A stretch of 44,177 bases of DNA from Paracoccaceae bacterium. GTDB taxonomy: Bacteria > Pseudomonadota > Alphaproteobacteria > Rhodobacterales > Rhodobacteraceae. How positions within the stretch are numbered: position 1 is the first letter of the stretch; every line of letters starts with the position of its first letter. Below are positions 14,734 through 23,534 of this stretch, in pieces. The stretch is from contig JAJUJF010000005.1 of NCBI GenBank assembly GCA_029265455.1, forward strand, positions 1 through 44,177, in the 5' to 3' direction. The translations under genes were made by a program, and so were the position numbers. The notes beneath the pieces were generated by a model. The model did not search any database, was not told the DNA's origin, and worked only from the letters and a program-made list of their open reading frames with translations.

Positions 14734-16386
14734 ATGGCCGAAATCGAGCGCGAGCGAATGGATTACGACGTGGTCATCGTCGGCGGCGGTCCGGCGGGCC
14801 TCTCCGCCGCGATCCGCCTCAAGCAGCTCGATCCCGACCTGGCGGTTGTCCTGCTCGAGAAGGGCTCGGAGATCGGCGCGCACATCCTGTCGGGCGCGGT
14901 GCTCGACCCCGTGGGCCTAGATCGCCTCCTGCCCGACTGGCGCGAGCGCGGCGCGCCGATCACGACGAAGGTGACCGACGACCGTTTCTATCTCCTCGGC
15001 GAGGGCGGGCAGATCCGCGTCCCGAACTGGACGATGCCGCCGCTGATGAAGAACCACGACAACTATATCGTGTCGATGGGCAATGTCTGCCGCTGGCTCG
15101 CCGGGATCGCCGAGGAACTGGGCGTCGAGATCTTTCCCGGCATGGCCGCCTCCGAGGCCGTCTATGACGGCGAGCGCCTCTCCGGCGTCGTGGTTGGCGA
15201 GTTCGGCCTCAACCCGGACCGCACGCCGGGACCGAACTACGAGCCGGGGATGGAGCTCCACGGGAAATACGTCTTCCTCGCGGAAGGTGCGCGCGGCCAC
15301 CTGACCAAGAGGGCGATCATCCGCCACGGCCTCGCGGAGGGTCGGGAGCCGCAGAAATACGGCATCGGCATGAAGGAGATCTGGGAAATCCGCCCCCAGG
15401 CGCACCGCCCCGGTCAGGTCACCCATACCATGGGCTGGCCGCTCGGCAACAATGCGGGCGGCGGTTCGTTCATGTATCACGCCGAGGACAATCAGGTGTA
15501 TCTCGGCTTCGTGGTGCATCTGAACTACGAAAATCCCTATCTCGACCCGTATCGCGAGTTCCAGCAGTTCAAGCATCATCCGCTGATCGCCGATGTGCTC
15601 CGGGGCGGCAGGCGTGTGGCCTACGGTGCCCGCGCGATCACCGAGGGCGGCTGGCAGTCGCTGCCGAAGCTGGTCTTCCCGGGCGGCGCGCTTCTTGGCT
15701 GCGCCGCCGGCATGGTGAACGTCCCCCGTATCAAGGGCAATCACAACGCGATGCTCTCCGGCATCCACGCCGCCGAGGCCGCTCGCGAGGCGATTGCCGC
15801 CGGCCGGGCGGGGGACGAGCTTTCCGCCTATGCGGAGGCGGTCGAGACCGGGCCGATTGCCGCCGATCTCCGACCCGTGCGCAACGTGAAGCCCCTCTGG
15901 TCGAGCATGGGGGCGACCGCGTCGATGGTTCTTGGCGGGATCGACATGTGGACCTCGCACTGGCTCAAGGGGCGCTCGCTCTTCGGCACCCGCAAACACG
16001 GCAAGACCGATGCCGAGGCCACGCAGCGGGCCGAGCATTTCGAGCCGATCGACTACCCGAAACCCGACGGTGTCCTTTCCTTCGACCGGCTGACGAATGT
16101 CGCCTATTCCTTCACCAACCATGCCGAGGACCAGCCCTGCCACCTGGTGCTGAAGGACCCGCGCATCCCGATCGAGATCAACCTGCCGCGGTTCGACGAG
16201 CCGGCGCAGCGCTACTGCCCGGCCGGCGTCTACGAGGTCGTTCGCGACGAGGCCGGCGCGCCGCGGTTCCAGATCAACTTCCAGAACTGCGTCCACTGCA
16301 AGACCTGCGACATCAAGGACCCATTGCAGAACATCGAATGGACCCCGCCGCAGGGCGGCGACGGACCGAACTATCCGAACATGTGA
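14734..16386 (+). CDS. Electron transfer flavoprotein-ubiquinone oxidoreductase
   Basis: The protein has 550 residues, the usual length for ETF-QO. It has an N-terminal FAD-binding motif (VVIVGGGPAGLSAAIRLKQ), then EIGAHILSGAVLDP and an internal HTMGWPLG segment. The C-terminal 4Fe-4S ferredoxin part has cysteines in CPAGVYE and in NCVHCKTCDIKDP. It passes electrons from reduced ETF (from fatty acid and amino acid dehydrogenases) to ubiquinone at the inner membrane. GGGAGG 5-6 nt upstream of ATG 14734 supports this start over the earlier ATGs. The etfAB genes are not in the window. Confidence 0.95.
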   Translation: MAEIERERMDYDVVIVGGGPAGLSAAIRLKQLDPDLAVVLLEKGSEIGAHILSGAVLDPVGLDRLLPDWRERGAPITTKVTDDRFYLLGEGGQIRVPNWTMPPLMKNHDNYIVSMGNVCRWLAGIAEELGVEIFPGMAASEAVYDGERLSGVVVGEFGLNPDRTPGPNYEPGMELHGKYVFLAEGARGHLTKRAIIRHGLAEGREPQKYGIGMKEIWEIRPQAHRPGQVTHTMGWPLGNNAGGGSFMYHAEDNQVYLGFVVHLNYENPYLDPYREFQQFKHHPLIADVLRGGRRVAYGARAITEGGWQSLPKLVFPGGALLGCAAGMVNVPRIKGNHNAMLSGIHAAEAAREAIAAGRAGDELSAYAEAVETGPIAADLRPVRNVKPLWSSMGATASMVLGGIDMWTSHWLKGRSLFGTRKHGKTDAEATQRAEHFEPIDYPKPDGVLSFDRLTNVAYSFTNHAEDQPCHLVLKDPRIPIEINLPRFDEPAQRYCPAGVYEVVRDEAGAPRFQINFQNCVHCKTCDIKDPLQNIEWTPPQGGDGPNYPNM

Positions 16387-16467
16387 CGATTTGCGCGCCC
16401 GCGCCGTTGCCAGACCTGGCGCGGACGCCTACCGTCAGGCTTTGAGCCGCCCGAGAGGAGCGCATCC

Positions 16468-18249
16468 TTGGCCAATCGGTTGAAATCGAGCCTCCGTGCC
16501 GCGGCGTTGACGCTGCTGCTTGCCGGATCGGCGGTCCTGCCGGGAGGAGCGGGAGCGCAGGGGCTCGCCGGTCCCTATCTCGCCGCCATCCTTGCCGATT
16601 TCCGCAACGATTACGTCGCGGCTGCCGAGCATTACGCGCGCGCCCTCGCCCGCGATCCCGGGAATGTCGGGCTGATGCAGAACACGCTGGTGTCGCGGAT
16701 CGCCGCCGCCGATTTCGAGGGGGCGCTCGCCCTTGCGGCAGATCTTGCCGCGGCGGCGCCCGACAACGAGATCGCCGGCCTCGTCCTCGGCGCCGATGCG
16801 CTCGGGCGCGGCGACTACGAGGCGGCGGCGGAACTGCTCAGCGCCGAGACGCTGGGGCTCAATCCCCTGCTCGACGGCCTGGTCTCCGGCTGGATCGCGG
16901 TGGGCCGCGAGGATTTCGAGGCGGCGCAGGCACGGTTCGACGCGCTCGACGACAACGAGCTCATCGGCGCCTACGGCCGGTATCACAAGGCGCTCGCCCT
17001 CGCGCTGGCCGGGGATTTCGTCTCGGCGGAGGCGCTGTTCGCCGGGATCGGGGATCCGCTCCCGCTCGAACGCGAGGCGATCATCGCCCATGCCGAGGTG
17101 CTTGCCCAGCTCGGCCGCGAGGAGGAGGCGATCGCGCAGCTCGATGCGATCCTCGACACCGGATTCCCCGATCTCGTGCTGCTCGATCTTCGTCGCCGCC
17201 TCGCTTCCGGCGACGAGGTGCCGTTCTCCGTCATCCGCCGTCCCTCCGATGGCGCGGCCGAGGCCTTCCTCACCTTTGCCACCGCCCTCAATACCGAGGA
17301 ATCCGACCGGTTCTCGCTGATCTACGCGCGGCTCGCCGGGCTGATCCGGCCCGGCCTCAGCCGCGCGAGCCTGCTTGCCGCCGAGATCCTCGAACGCCAC
17401 GGCCAGTACGACCTCGCCATCGAGGCACTCGCGGACGTGCCCGAGGATTCCGTCTGGTTCGTCACCGCCGAGCTTCGCCGCGCCGCCACCCAGCGCGCGG
17501 CCGGGGATCCCGACGCGGGCATCGCCACGCTCCGCGCCCTGGCCGAGCGCCATCCCGGGACGATCGAGGTCCATTCCGCGCTTGGCGATGCGCTGCGGGT
17601 GGCCGAGCATTACGAGGAAGCCGCCGCCGCCTACAGCCGCGCGATCGACCTGATCGGCGAGCCCGCGCCCGCGCACTGGCCGATCTTCTATGCCCGCGCC
17701 ATCGCCTGGGAGCGGGCCGGCATCTGGGACCGCGCGGAAACCGATTTCCGCCGTGCACTCGAACTCGAGCCCGAGCAGCCGCTCGTGCTAAACTATCTCG
17801 GCTATTCCCTCGTCGAGCAGCGCCGCAATCTCGACGAGGCGCTCGACATGATCGAACGCGCCGTCGCGAGCGAGCCCGACGACGGCTACATCATCGACTC
17901 CCTCGGCTGGGTCCTCTATCGCCTCGGCCGCTACGAGGAGGCGCTGCCGCACCTGCTGCGGGCGGTGGAGCTGCTGCCGACCGATGCCGTCCTCAACGAT
18001 CATCTCGGCGACGTGCTCTGGATGGTGGGGCGCGAGCGCGAGGCCCGCTTCCAGTGGAGCCGCGCCCTTTCCTTCGGTCCGGCCGAGGATCTCGACATGG
18101 ACCGGATCCGGCGCAAGCTCGAGGTGGGGCTCGACGCCGTGCTCGCCGAGGAGGAGGACGAGGCTACGGTCGGCACCGCTCCGGCGGAGACCGCCGGCGG
18201 CGACGGCGCGGAGGAGGCCGGAAGCCGCCGCTCCGGACGCGGAGGCTGA
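16468..18249 (+). CDS. Exported tetratricopeptide-repeat protein
   Basis: This 593-residue protein begins at TTG 16468 with GAGAGGAG upstream, then a signal peptide (RAAALTLLLAGSAVLPGGAGAQ). The body consists of TPR-like helical hairpins along its length, for example EHYARALARDPGN, EEAAAAYSRAIDLIG, RAETDFRRALELEPEQPLVL and YEEALPHLLRAVELLP. The tail is acidic and low-complexity. Similar TPR proteins lie directly before ispE in Rhodobacterales; a role in envelope assembly is often assumed but not shown. The stop codon (TGA 18247-18249) overlaps the apparent CTG start of ispE. Confidence 0.85.
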   Translation: MANRLKSSLRAAALTLLLAGSAVLPGGAGAQGLAGPYLAAILADFRNDYVAAAEHYARALARDPGNVGLMQNTLVSRIAAADFEGALALAADLAAAAPDNEIAGLVLGADALGRGDYEAAAELLSAETLGLNPLLDGLVSGWIAVGREDFEAAQARFDALDDNELIGAYGRYHKALALALAGDFVSAEALFAGIGDPLPLEREAIIAHAEVLAQLGREEEAIAQLDAILDTGFPDLVLLDLRRRLASGDEVPFSVIRRPSDGAAEAFLTFATALNTEESDRFSLIYARLAGLIRPGLSRASLLAAEILERHGQYDLAIEALADVPEDSVWFVTAELRRAATQRAAGDPDAGIATLRALAERHPGTIEVHSALGDALRVAEHYEEAAAAYSRAIDLIGEPAPAHWPIFYARAIAWERAGIWDRAETDFRRALELEPEQPLVLNYLGYSLVEQRRNLDEALDMIERAVASEPDDGYIIDSLGWVLYRLGRYEEALPHLLRAVELLPTDAVLNDHLGDVLWMVGREREARFQWSRALSFGPAEDLDMDRIRRKLEVGLDAVLAEEEDEATVGTAPAETAGGDGAEEAGSRRSGRGG

Positions 18250-19148
18250 GCGCGTTCACGGGGGCGGCCGTCGAACGCGCGCCCGCCAAGGTCAACCTCG
18301 CCCTGCATGTCACCGGCCGGAGGTCGGACGGCTACCACCTCCTCGACAGCATCGTCTGTTTCCCTGATTGCGGTGACACGCTCGCCGCCACGCCGGCGCC
18401 CGCGCTTTCCCTCGCCATCGAGGGGCCCTTTGCCGCGGCGATCGATGCCGGGCCTTCCAACCTCGTCCTGCGCGCCGCGGCGCTTCTGGCTGGCGACGAC
18501 GCGGAGAGGGACGGGGATGCGCCATCGCGACACGAGGGCAGGGGGGCGCGGCTCAGGCTGAAGAAGGCGCTGCCGGTCGCTTCCGGAATCGGCGGCGGCT
18601 CGGCCGATGCGGCGGCCACGCTGCGTCTCCTCGCCCGGTTCTGGGACCGGCCGCTGCCTGCGCCCGTGGAGGCGGCGGCTCTCGGCGCCGATGTGCCGGC
18701 CTGTCTCCTCTCGCGCCCGCTGCGGATGCAGGGCATCGGTGAGCGTCTCGCGCCGGTCGATCTCCCCTCCTTCTGGATCGTCCTCGTCAATCCCGGGCGG
18801 CCGGTGGCGACGCCCGCGATCTTCGCGGCACTCGACTGTCGCGACAACCCGCCGCTGCCCGAACTGCCGGATCGCCCTTCCGCCGCCATCTTCCTCGACT
18901 GGCTCGCCCGGGCGACGCGCAACGACCTCGAGGCTGCGGCCCGGAAGGTGGAACCCGCGATCGGCATGGTGATCGCTGCGCTTTCCTCCCTTCCTGGCTG
19001 CCGGGTCGCGCGGATGTCGGGTTCGGGCGCGACCTGTTTCGGTCTGTTTACCTCCCGCCTCGATGCGGAAGCCGCCGCCGTGGCGCTTTCCCTCGCCGAA
19101 CCCTCGTGGTGGGTTGCCGCCGCCCCCGCTCAGGGGCCGGCGCCGTGA
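18246..19148 (+). CDS. ispE: 4-diphosphocytidyl-2-C-methyl-D-erythritol kinase, apparent CTG start
   Basis: This GHMP kinase phosphorylates CDP-methylerythritol in the MEP isoprenoid pathway. Family motifs are RAPAKVNLALHVTGRRSDGYH, the ATP loop LPVASGIGGGSADAAA and the C-terminal MSGSGATCFGLF. In this frame no ATG, GTG or TTG occurs between ATG 18054, deep inside the TPR gene, and the PAKVN motif. CTG at 18246 overlaps the TPR stop as CTGA, gives a normal 300-residue length and has GGAGG immediately before it. A non-AUG start with translational coupling is the simplest reading. A sequence error or a long N-terminal extension from 18054 are alternatives. Confidence 0.88.
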   Translation: MSAFTGAAVERAPAKVNLALHVTGRRSDGYHLLDSIVCFPDCGDTLAATPAPALSLAIEGPFAAAIDAGPSNLVLRAAALLAGDDAERDGDAPSRHEGRGARLRLKKALPVASGIGGGSADAAATLRLLARFWDRPLPAPVEAAALGADVPACLLSRPLRMQGIGERLAPVDLPSFWIVLVNPGRPVATPAIFAALDCRDNPPLPELPDRPSAAIFLDWLARATRNDLEAAARKVEPAIGMVIAALSSLPGCRVARMSGSGATCFGLFTSRLDAEAAAVALSLAEPSWWVAAAPAQGPAP

Positions 19149-19178
19149 GCCACCGCCCGAGCGCCTTCCGTCCCGGCC

Positions 19179-19198
19179 AGCAGGCGAGGTCGCCTGCT
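19179..19198. terminator. Hairpin between convergent ispE and SLC13 genes
   Basis: A perfect 8-bp stem AGCAGGCG/CGCCTGCT with loop AGGT lies in the 61-bp gap between the two gene ends. No T-run follows on either strand, so a terminator role is inferred from its position. Confidence 0.45.
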
Positions 19199-19209
19199 CC
19201 GAGGTCGCT

Positions 19210-20805
19210 CTAGAACTCGAGGCCGAGCGCGAACCCGCCGAGCAGGTAGCAGACGAGGGTGATCAGGGTGATCCCGACCATGTTCAGCACGACGCCGCCC
19301 CGCGCCATCTGGGCGATCGTGACGTAGCCGGTCCCGAAGACGATCGCGTTCGGCGGCGTGCCGACCGGCAGCATGAAGGCGCAGGTCGCGGCGAGGGTCG
19401 CCGGGATCAGCAGCGTCATCGGATCCGCTCCGATGCCGATCGCGACCCCGCCGAGGACCGGGATGAAGGTTGCCGCGGTCGCCGTGTTGCTGGTGATCTC
19501 GGTCAGGAAGATCACGATCATCACCACCGCAGCGGCGAGGAGCAGGATCGGCAGCGCGCCAAGTCCCTGGACCTGCGCCCCGAGCCAGCCGTCAAGCCCG
19601 GTACCGGCAACGGCGCTCGCGAGGCTCAGCCCGCCGCCGAAGAGGAGGAGCACCCCCCAGGGCAGGCCGTTTTCCGCATCCTTCCACTCCAGCACCATCT
19701 CGCGCCGTCCGCGGGCGGGAATGAGGAACATCGCGATCCCCGCCGCGATCGCGATCGCCGTGTCGTCGAGCTCCCCCAGGGGCCCGATCGAGACGCCGGG
19801 GATGTTCGATACGAGCCCCGGCACCACCCAGAGGAAGGCCGCCGACAGGAACACCGCCAGCACCGCCTTCTCGCCCTGGCTGAGCGGCCCGAGGCCGGCG
19901 ATCTCGTCGTCGATCATCCTCCTGCCGCCCGGGATCTCCTCGAGGTTGAAGCGGTAGAGCAGCCGCGTCATCAGCAGCCAGGTGACGAAGATGAAGACGA
20001 TGGCGAGCGGCGTGCCGATCATCATCCAGCCGAGGAAGCTGATCTCGCGCCCGAGCTCATCCGACGCATAACCGGCGACGATGGCGTTCGGCGGGCTGCC
20101 GAGGAGCGTGCCGAGGCCGCCGATGCTCGCCGACCAGGCGATGGCAAGGACCAGGCAGATGCCGAACCGCCTGACGTTCTCGTCCTCGATCACGTCCTTG
20201 ATCGCCGCCCCGGCCCGGAGCTTGTCGACGACGGAGGCATCCTCCCTGGTGGGGCTGTGCTCGATGACGAGGGTCAGCACCGAGAGGCCGATCGGCAGCA
20301 TCATCAGCGTCGTCGCCGTGTTCGAGACCCACATCGACAGGAAACCGGTCGCCAGCATCATGCCGAGGACGATCCGCCGCGGCGCGACCCCCACCCGCCG
20401 GAGCGTCAGGAGCGCGATCCGGTGATGCAGGTTCCACTTCTCCATCGCGATCGCGATCAGGAAGCCGCCCAGGAACAGGAAGACGACGGAGCTTGCATAG
20501 GGAGATGTCGCCTCGCCCACCGTCCGCTCCGTCAGCATCGGGATCAGCACGATCGGCAGCAGCGACGTCACCGAGAGGGGAATCGCCTCGGTCATCCACC
20601 AGACCGCCATCAGCGTGCCGATGGTCGCCACCCAGCGCGCATCCGGCGTCAGGCCCTCGGAGCCTCCGAGGAGAAGATAGACGAGGGCCGCCATGATCAG
20701 GCCCAGGGCACGCAGGCTCCAGATCAGACGTGCGGAGCGTCCGTTCGCTCCGGCAGTTTCCGAGTATTCCTCGGCCATGTCCTGGTGGTGGGGTGCTTCG
20801 CTCAC
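19210..20805 (-). CDS. SLC13/DASS-family anion permease (Na+/dicarboxylate type)
   Basis: This 531-residue inner-membrane protein has about 11-12 hydrophobic segments. The two family Ser-Asn-Thr motifs are present: VSNTATTLMMLP in the first half and TSNTATAATFIPVLGG in the second. WWMTEAIPLSVTSLLPIVL is the conserved early segment. Members take up di- or tricarboxylates or sulfate with sodium; the substrate here is not determined. The start is a GTG at 20805 with GGGAGGG upstream; ATG 20778 is possible. It follows the SMR gene on the same strand after a 137-bp gap that contains a hairpin. Confidence 0.88.
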   Translation of the reverse strand: MSEAPHHQDMAEEYSETAGANGRSARLIWSLRALGLIMAALVYLLLGGSEGLTPDARWVATIGTLMAVWWMTEAIPLSVTSLLPIVLIPMLTERTVGEATSPYASSVVFLFLGGFLIAIAMEKWNLHHRIALLTLRRVGVAPRRIVLGMMLATGFLSMWVSNTATTLMMLPIGLSVLTLVIEHSPTREDASVVDKLRAGAAIKDVIEDENVRRFGICLVLAIAWSASIGGLGTLLGSPPNAIVAGYASDELGREISFLGWMMIGTPLAIVFIFVTWLLMTRLLYRFNLEEIPGGRRMIDDEIAGLGPLSQGEKAVLAVFLSAAFLWVVPGLVSNIPGVSIGPLGELDDTAIAIAAGIAMFLIPARGRREMVLEWKDAENGLPWGVLLLFGGGLSLASAVAGTGLDGWLGAQVQGLGALPILLLAAAVVMIVIFLTEITSNTATAATFIPVLGGVAIGIGADPMTLLIPATLAATCAFMLPVGTPPNAIVFGTGYVTIAQMARGGVVLNMVGITLITLVCYLLGGFALGLEF

Positions 20806-20833
20806 GGCCTGTCCCTCCCCCTCCGATCAAGGA

Positions 20834-20856
20834 TCCCGCCCCGTTTCCGGGCGGGA
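20834..20856 (-). terminator. Hairpin after the SMR gene
   Basis: TCCCGCCC and GGGCGGGA form a perfect 8-bp stem with a 7-nt loop. It lies between the SMR stop and the SLC13 start, both on the minus strand. It would separate the two units, although the downstream T content is weak. Confidence 0.4.
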
Positions 20857-20942
20857 AGGATCAACCACATTCGCGCAACGATGGTTCCCCGCCCGGCCGC
20901 GCGCGTGTCTCCCTTTTCCCTGCACCCGGGGACGGTCGGGCC

Positions 20943-21287
20943 TCAGTGCGAGATCGACCTGGAGAAGACGTTGATGGTGATGACTCCGGCAATGATGAGG
21001 CCGAGTCCGATGATCGCGGGGAGGTCGAGGGACTGCCGGAAGACGAAATATCCCACCGCCGAGATCAGCAGGATCCCGAGGCCGCTCCAGATCGCATAGG
21101 CAAGGCCGACCGGAATGGTCCTGAGGGCAAGCGACAGGAAGTAGAACGAGGCGAAATAGCAGACCCCCATGGCCAGCGTGGGGGCGATGCGGGTGAACTG
21201 CTCCGAGCGTTGCAGGAAGCTCGTCCCGATGACCTCGAGCACGATCGCGGCGGTGAGGGCGGCATAGGTGGCGAGGGGCGGCATCAT
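20943..21287 (-). CDS. Small multidrug resistance (SMR/EmrE-type) protein
   Basis: This 114-residue protein has four membrane helices. The essential membrane-embedded Glu is in helix 1 (AALTAAIVLEVIGTSFLQ), and the helix 3 signature is GLAYAIWSGLGILLISAVGY. These match EmrE-like proton antiporters that expel quaternary cations, or guanidinium in the Gdx subgroup; I cannot separate the two with certainty. The start is ATG 21287 or the adjacent 21284. It lies 15 nt after the EVE gene and probably belongs to the gpsA-yciI-EVE transcript. Confidence 0.9.
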   Translation of the reverse strand: MMPPLATYAALTAAIVLEVIGTSFLQRSEQFTRIAPTLAMGVCYFASFYFLSLALRTIPVGLAYAIWSGLGILLISAVGYFVFRQSLDLPAIIGLGLIIAGVITINVFSRSISH

Positions 21288-21302
21288 TCCCCTCCGCCGG
21301 GT

Positions 21303-21746
21303 TCAGCCCCGGGCCGCGGCACTGCGCCTCTCCTCCAGCCCGCCCATCCGGCAGATCAGCGCCCATTCCTCGGGCCGCACCGGCTGCACCGAGAGGCGCG
21401 AATTCTTCACGAGCACCATCTCCGCCAGGCGCGGCTCGGCCTTGCACATCTCGAGCGTGACCGGCCGCGGCAGGGGTTCCACCGCACGGATGTCGACGCA
21501 TTCCCAGCGCGGATCGTCGGTGGTGCTGTCGGGATGCGCCTCGGCCGAGACCTCGACGATGCCGACGATCGCCCGCTCCTTGTTGGAATGGTAGAAGAAG
21601 CCGAGGTCACCGACCTTCATCTCGCGCATGAAGTTGCGGGCCTGATAGTTGCGCACGCCGTCCCATTCCTCGCCGGCCGCGCCCTTCGCCACCTGATCGT
21701 CCCAGCTCCAGACGTCAGGCTCCGATTTGAAAAGCCAGTAGTTCAC
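21303..21746 (-). CDS. EVE domain-containing protein
   Basis: This 147-residue protein starts at GTG 21746 as VNYWLFKSEPDVWSWDDQ, the standard EVE-domain opening. It continues with WDGVRNYQARNFMREMKVGD, FFYHSN and GIVEVSAEAHPD. EVE domains belong to the PUA-like fold and bind modified bases in RNA or DNA. The GTG overlaps the YciI stop (GTGA). The gene order gpsA-yciI-EVE is frequent in alphaproteobacteria. The longer track ORF begins inside yciI and is not used. Confidence 0.92.
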   Translation of the reverse strand: MNYWLFKSEPDVWSWDDQVAKGAAGEEWDGVRNYQARNFMREMKVGDLGFFYHSNKERAIVGIVEVSAEAHPDSTTDDPRWECVDIRAVEPLPRPVTLEMCKAEPRLAEMVLVKNSRLSVQPVRPEEWALICRMGGLEERRSAAARG

Positions 21747-22015
21747 CCGATCACCTTCTTCCATGCCCGGATCTCGACGGATTCGAAGAGACCGGCCCTC
21801 GCATAGGGGTCGCCTGCCGCCCATTCCTCCGCCGCCGCCCGCGTGTCGGCCTCGATGACGACGAGCGAGCCGACCATCTCCCCCTCGCTGTCGAGGACGG
21901 GCCCCGCCTCGACCACGACGCCGGTCTCGCGGATATAGGCGAGGTGGTCCTCGCGCACGCGTTTCCGCAACTCCGTCGAACCCGGCCGGTCGTTGCAGAT
22001 CAGGGCGTAGAGCAT
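21743..22015 (-). CDS. YciI family protein
   Basis: This 90-residue ferredoxin-like-fold protein reads MLYALICNDRPGSTELRKRV, then a REDHLAYIRETG segment with the conserved His, and DPYARAGLFESVEIRAW, the usual C-terminus. The His and an Asp form the putative active site of this family, but no general reaction is established. A GGAGGAG Shine-Dalgarno lies at the end of gpsA, whose stop is 1 nt from this ATG. Its own stop overlaps the EVE gene. Confidence 0.9.
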   Translation of the reverse strand: MLYALICNDRPGSTELRKRVREDHLAYIRETGVVVEAGPVLDSEGEMVGSLVVIEADTRAAAEEWAAGDPYARAGLFESVEIRAWKKVIG

Positions 22016-22016
22016 C

Positions 22017-22979
22017 TCACTCCTCCTTCAGCGGCCGCCTGAGCAGCCCGTCGATCGCCGCGCCGAGGGTAAGTCCGCCCTCGAGGACCGCCGCGACCGC
22101 CTCGGCGATCGGCATCTCGACCCCGTGGCGGCGGCCAAGCTCGCAGGCGGCCCGCGCGGTGGCAACCCCCTCGACGGTACCGCCCGCAGGGGCCCTGTCC
22201 GCGCCAAGTGCCTCGCCGGTCGCGAAATTCCGCGACTGGGCCGAGTTGCAGGTGAGCGACAGGTCCCCGAGCCCCGAGAGGCCGGTGAGCGTCTCCGCCC
22301 GCGCGCCCATCGCCGCGGCAAGCCGGCTCATCTCGGCAAAGCCCCGCGTCATCAGCGCCGCCCGCGCGCTCTGCCCCAGACCGCGCCCCTCGGCCATGCC
22401 GCAGGCCAGCGCGATGACATTCTTGAGTGCGCCGCCCAGCTCGGCCCCGGTCACGTCGTCGGTGAGGTAGAGCCGCAGGCGCGGCGTCGAGAGCGCCGTC
22501 TGCAGCCATTGCCCGGTTCCGGTATCGGCGCAGGCGATCGTCAGCGCCGTCGGCAGGCCGCGCGCGATCTCGCCCGCGAAACCGGGGCCCGTGAGCACCG
22601 CCACCGGCCGGTCCGGCAGCGCCGCGCTCCCGATCTCCGACTGCCGCCGGAAATCCCCGCGCGCGAGACCCTTGGCGCAGAAGACCGCCGGCACCCCGGG
22701 GAGGAGCCCGCCATGGTCGGCGAGGAACCCCGCCGTCGCCTGTGCCGGCAGCACCATGAGGAGGATCGCGCATTCCGCGAGCGCCGCGATCTCCGCGACC
22801 GGCCGCACCCGTTCCGGCAGCGGCACGCCCGGCAGCCGCGCCCGGTTCTCGCGCGTTTCCGCCATCGCCGCCATTGCCGCCGGGTCGCGGCCCCAGAGCA
22901 CGACTTCGCGGCCCGCTGCCGCCTCGACACAGGCAAGCGCCGTCCCGAACGCCCCGGCGCCGATCACTCCGATGCGCAA
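22017..22979 (-). CDS. gpsA: NAD(P)H-dependent glycerol-3-phosphate dehydrogenase
   Basis: The protein has 320 residues. The Rossmann motif is VIGAGAFGTALA at the N-terminus, followed by LWGRDP. Conserved family segments include LTGPGFAGEIARGLPTA, a catalytic Lys in GGALKNVIALACG and GLSGLGDLSLTCNS. The enzyme reduces dihydroxyacetone phosphate to sn-glycerol 3-phosphate for phospholipid synthesis. It is first in a coupled set with yciI, EVE and SMR. tsaD, which I recall as a common upstream neighbour, is not here. Confidence 0.95.
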   Translation of the reverse strand: MRIGVIGAGAFGTALACVEAAAGREVVLWGRDPAAMAAMAETRENRARLPGVPLPERVRPVAEIAALAECAILLMVLPAQATAGFLADHGGLLPGVPAVFCAKGLARGDFRRQSEIGSAALPDRPVAVLTGPGFAGEIARGLPTALTIACADTGTGQWLQTALSTPRLRLYLTDDVTGAELGGALKNVIALACGMAEGRGLGQSARAALMTRGFAEMSRLAAAMGARAETLTGLSGLGDLSLTCNSAQSRNFATGEALGADRAPAGGTVEGVATARAACELGRRHGVEMPIAEAVAAVLEGGLTLGAAIDGLLRRPLKEE

Positions 22980-23090
22980 TGCCGCTCCTCCCGGTCCGGC
23001 CGCCGATCATCCGCCGCCGCCACGCCCCGCGTGCGACGCGCGCCCACCGCCGTCACCGGCGCTCCCCCGGTGCGGTCACCGCCGCTGCCG

Positions 23091-23119
23091 TTGACACGGG
23101 GTCGCCTTTCGCCCCATGC
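23091..23119 (+). promoter_or_regulatory. Possible promoter of the HIT gene
   Basis: TTGACA at 23091-23096 is a perfect -35. The best -10 at 17-nt spacing is a weak CCATGC at 23114-23119. The HIT start codon follows 30 nt later. Confidence 0.4.
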
Positions 23120-23148
23120 GCTCCCGGGAAACGACGAGGGAGATCCCG

Positions 23149-23529
23149 ATGGCCTATACCTACGACGATCAGAACGTCTTCGCGAAGATCCTCCGCGGCG
23201 AGATCCCGAACAAGACCGTGGGCGAGACCGAACACTGCCTCGCCTTCCATGACATCAGTCCGCAGGCGCCGATACATGTCATCGTCATCCCGAAAGGCCC
23301 CTACGTCAACGCCGACCATTTCGGCGCCGAGGCGTCGGACGCCGAGATCGTCGACTTCACCCGCTTCGTCGCCCGGCTCTGTGCCGAACTCGGCGCGGCG
23401 CCCGGGGAGGGCGGCTCGGGCTACCGGCTGATCACCAATTCCGGCAGGGCGGGGCACCAGGAAGTGCCGCATTACCATCTCCACATCCTCGGCGGCCGCC
23501 CCCTCGGCCCGATGCTCGCCTCCCGCTGA
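23149..23529 (+). CDS. HIT family protein (HinT-like)
   Basis: This 126-residue protein begins MAYTYDDQNVFAKILRGEIP at ATG 23149 with GAGGGAG upstream. The histidine triad is HYHLHIL, and the preceding NSGRAGHQEVPH is typical of the HinT branch. These enzymes hydrolyse purine nucleoside phosphoramidates such as AMP-lysine. The ORF-track start at 23116 is in the promoter region. It is a single gene, convergent with dapE across 5 nt. Confidence 0.93.
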   Translation: MAYTYDDQNVFAKILRGEIPNKTVGETEHCLAFHDISPQAPIHVIVIPKGPYVNADHFGAEASDAEIVDFTRFVARLCAELGAAPGEGGSGYRLITNSGRAGHQEVPHYHLHILGGRPLGPMLASR

Positions 23530-23534
23530 CCGCC

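Noticed and set aside
19063-21099. 678-aa plus-strand ORF
   Set aside because: Antisense to the SLC13 permease; charged Asp/Arg/His-rich composition with no domain.
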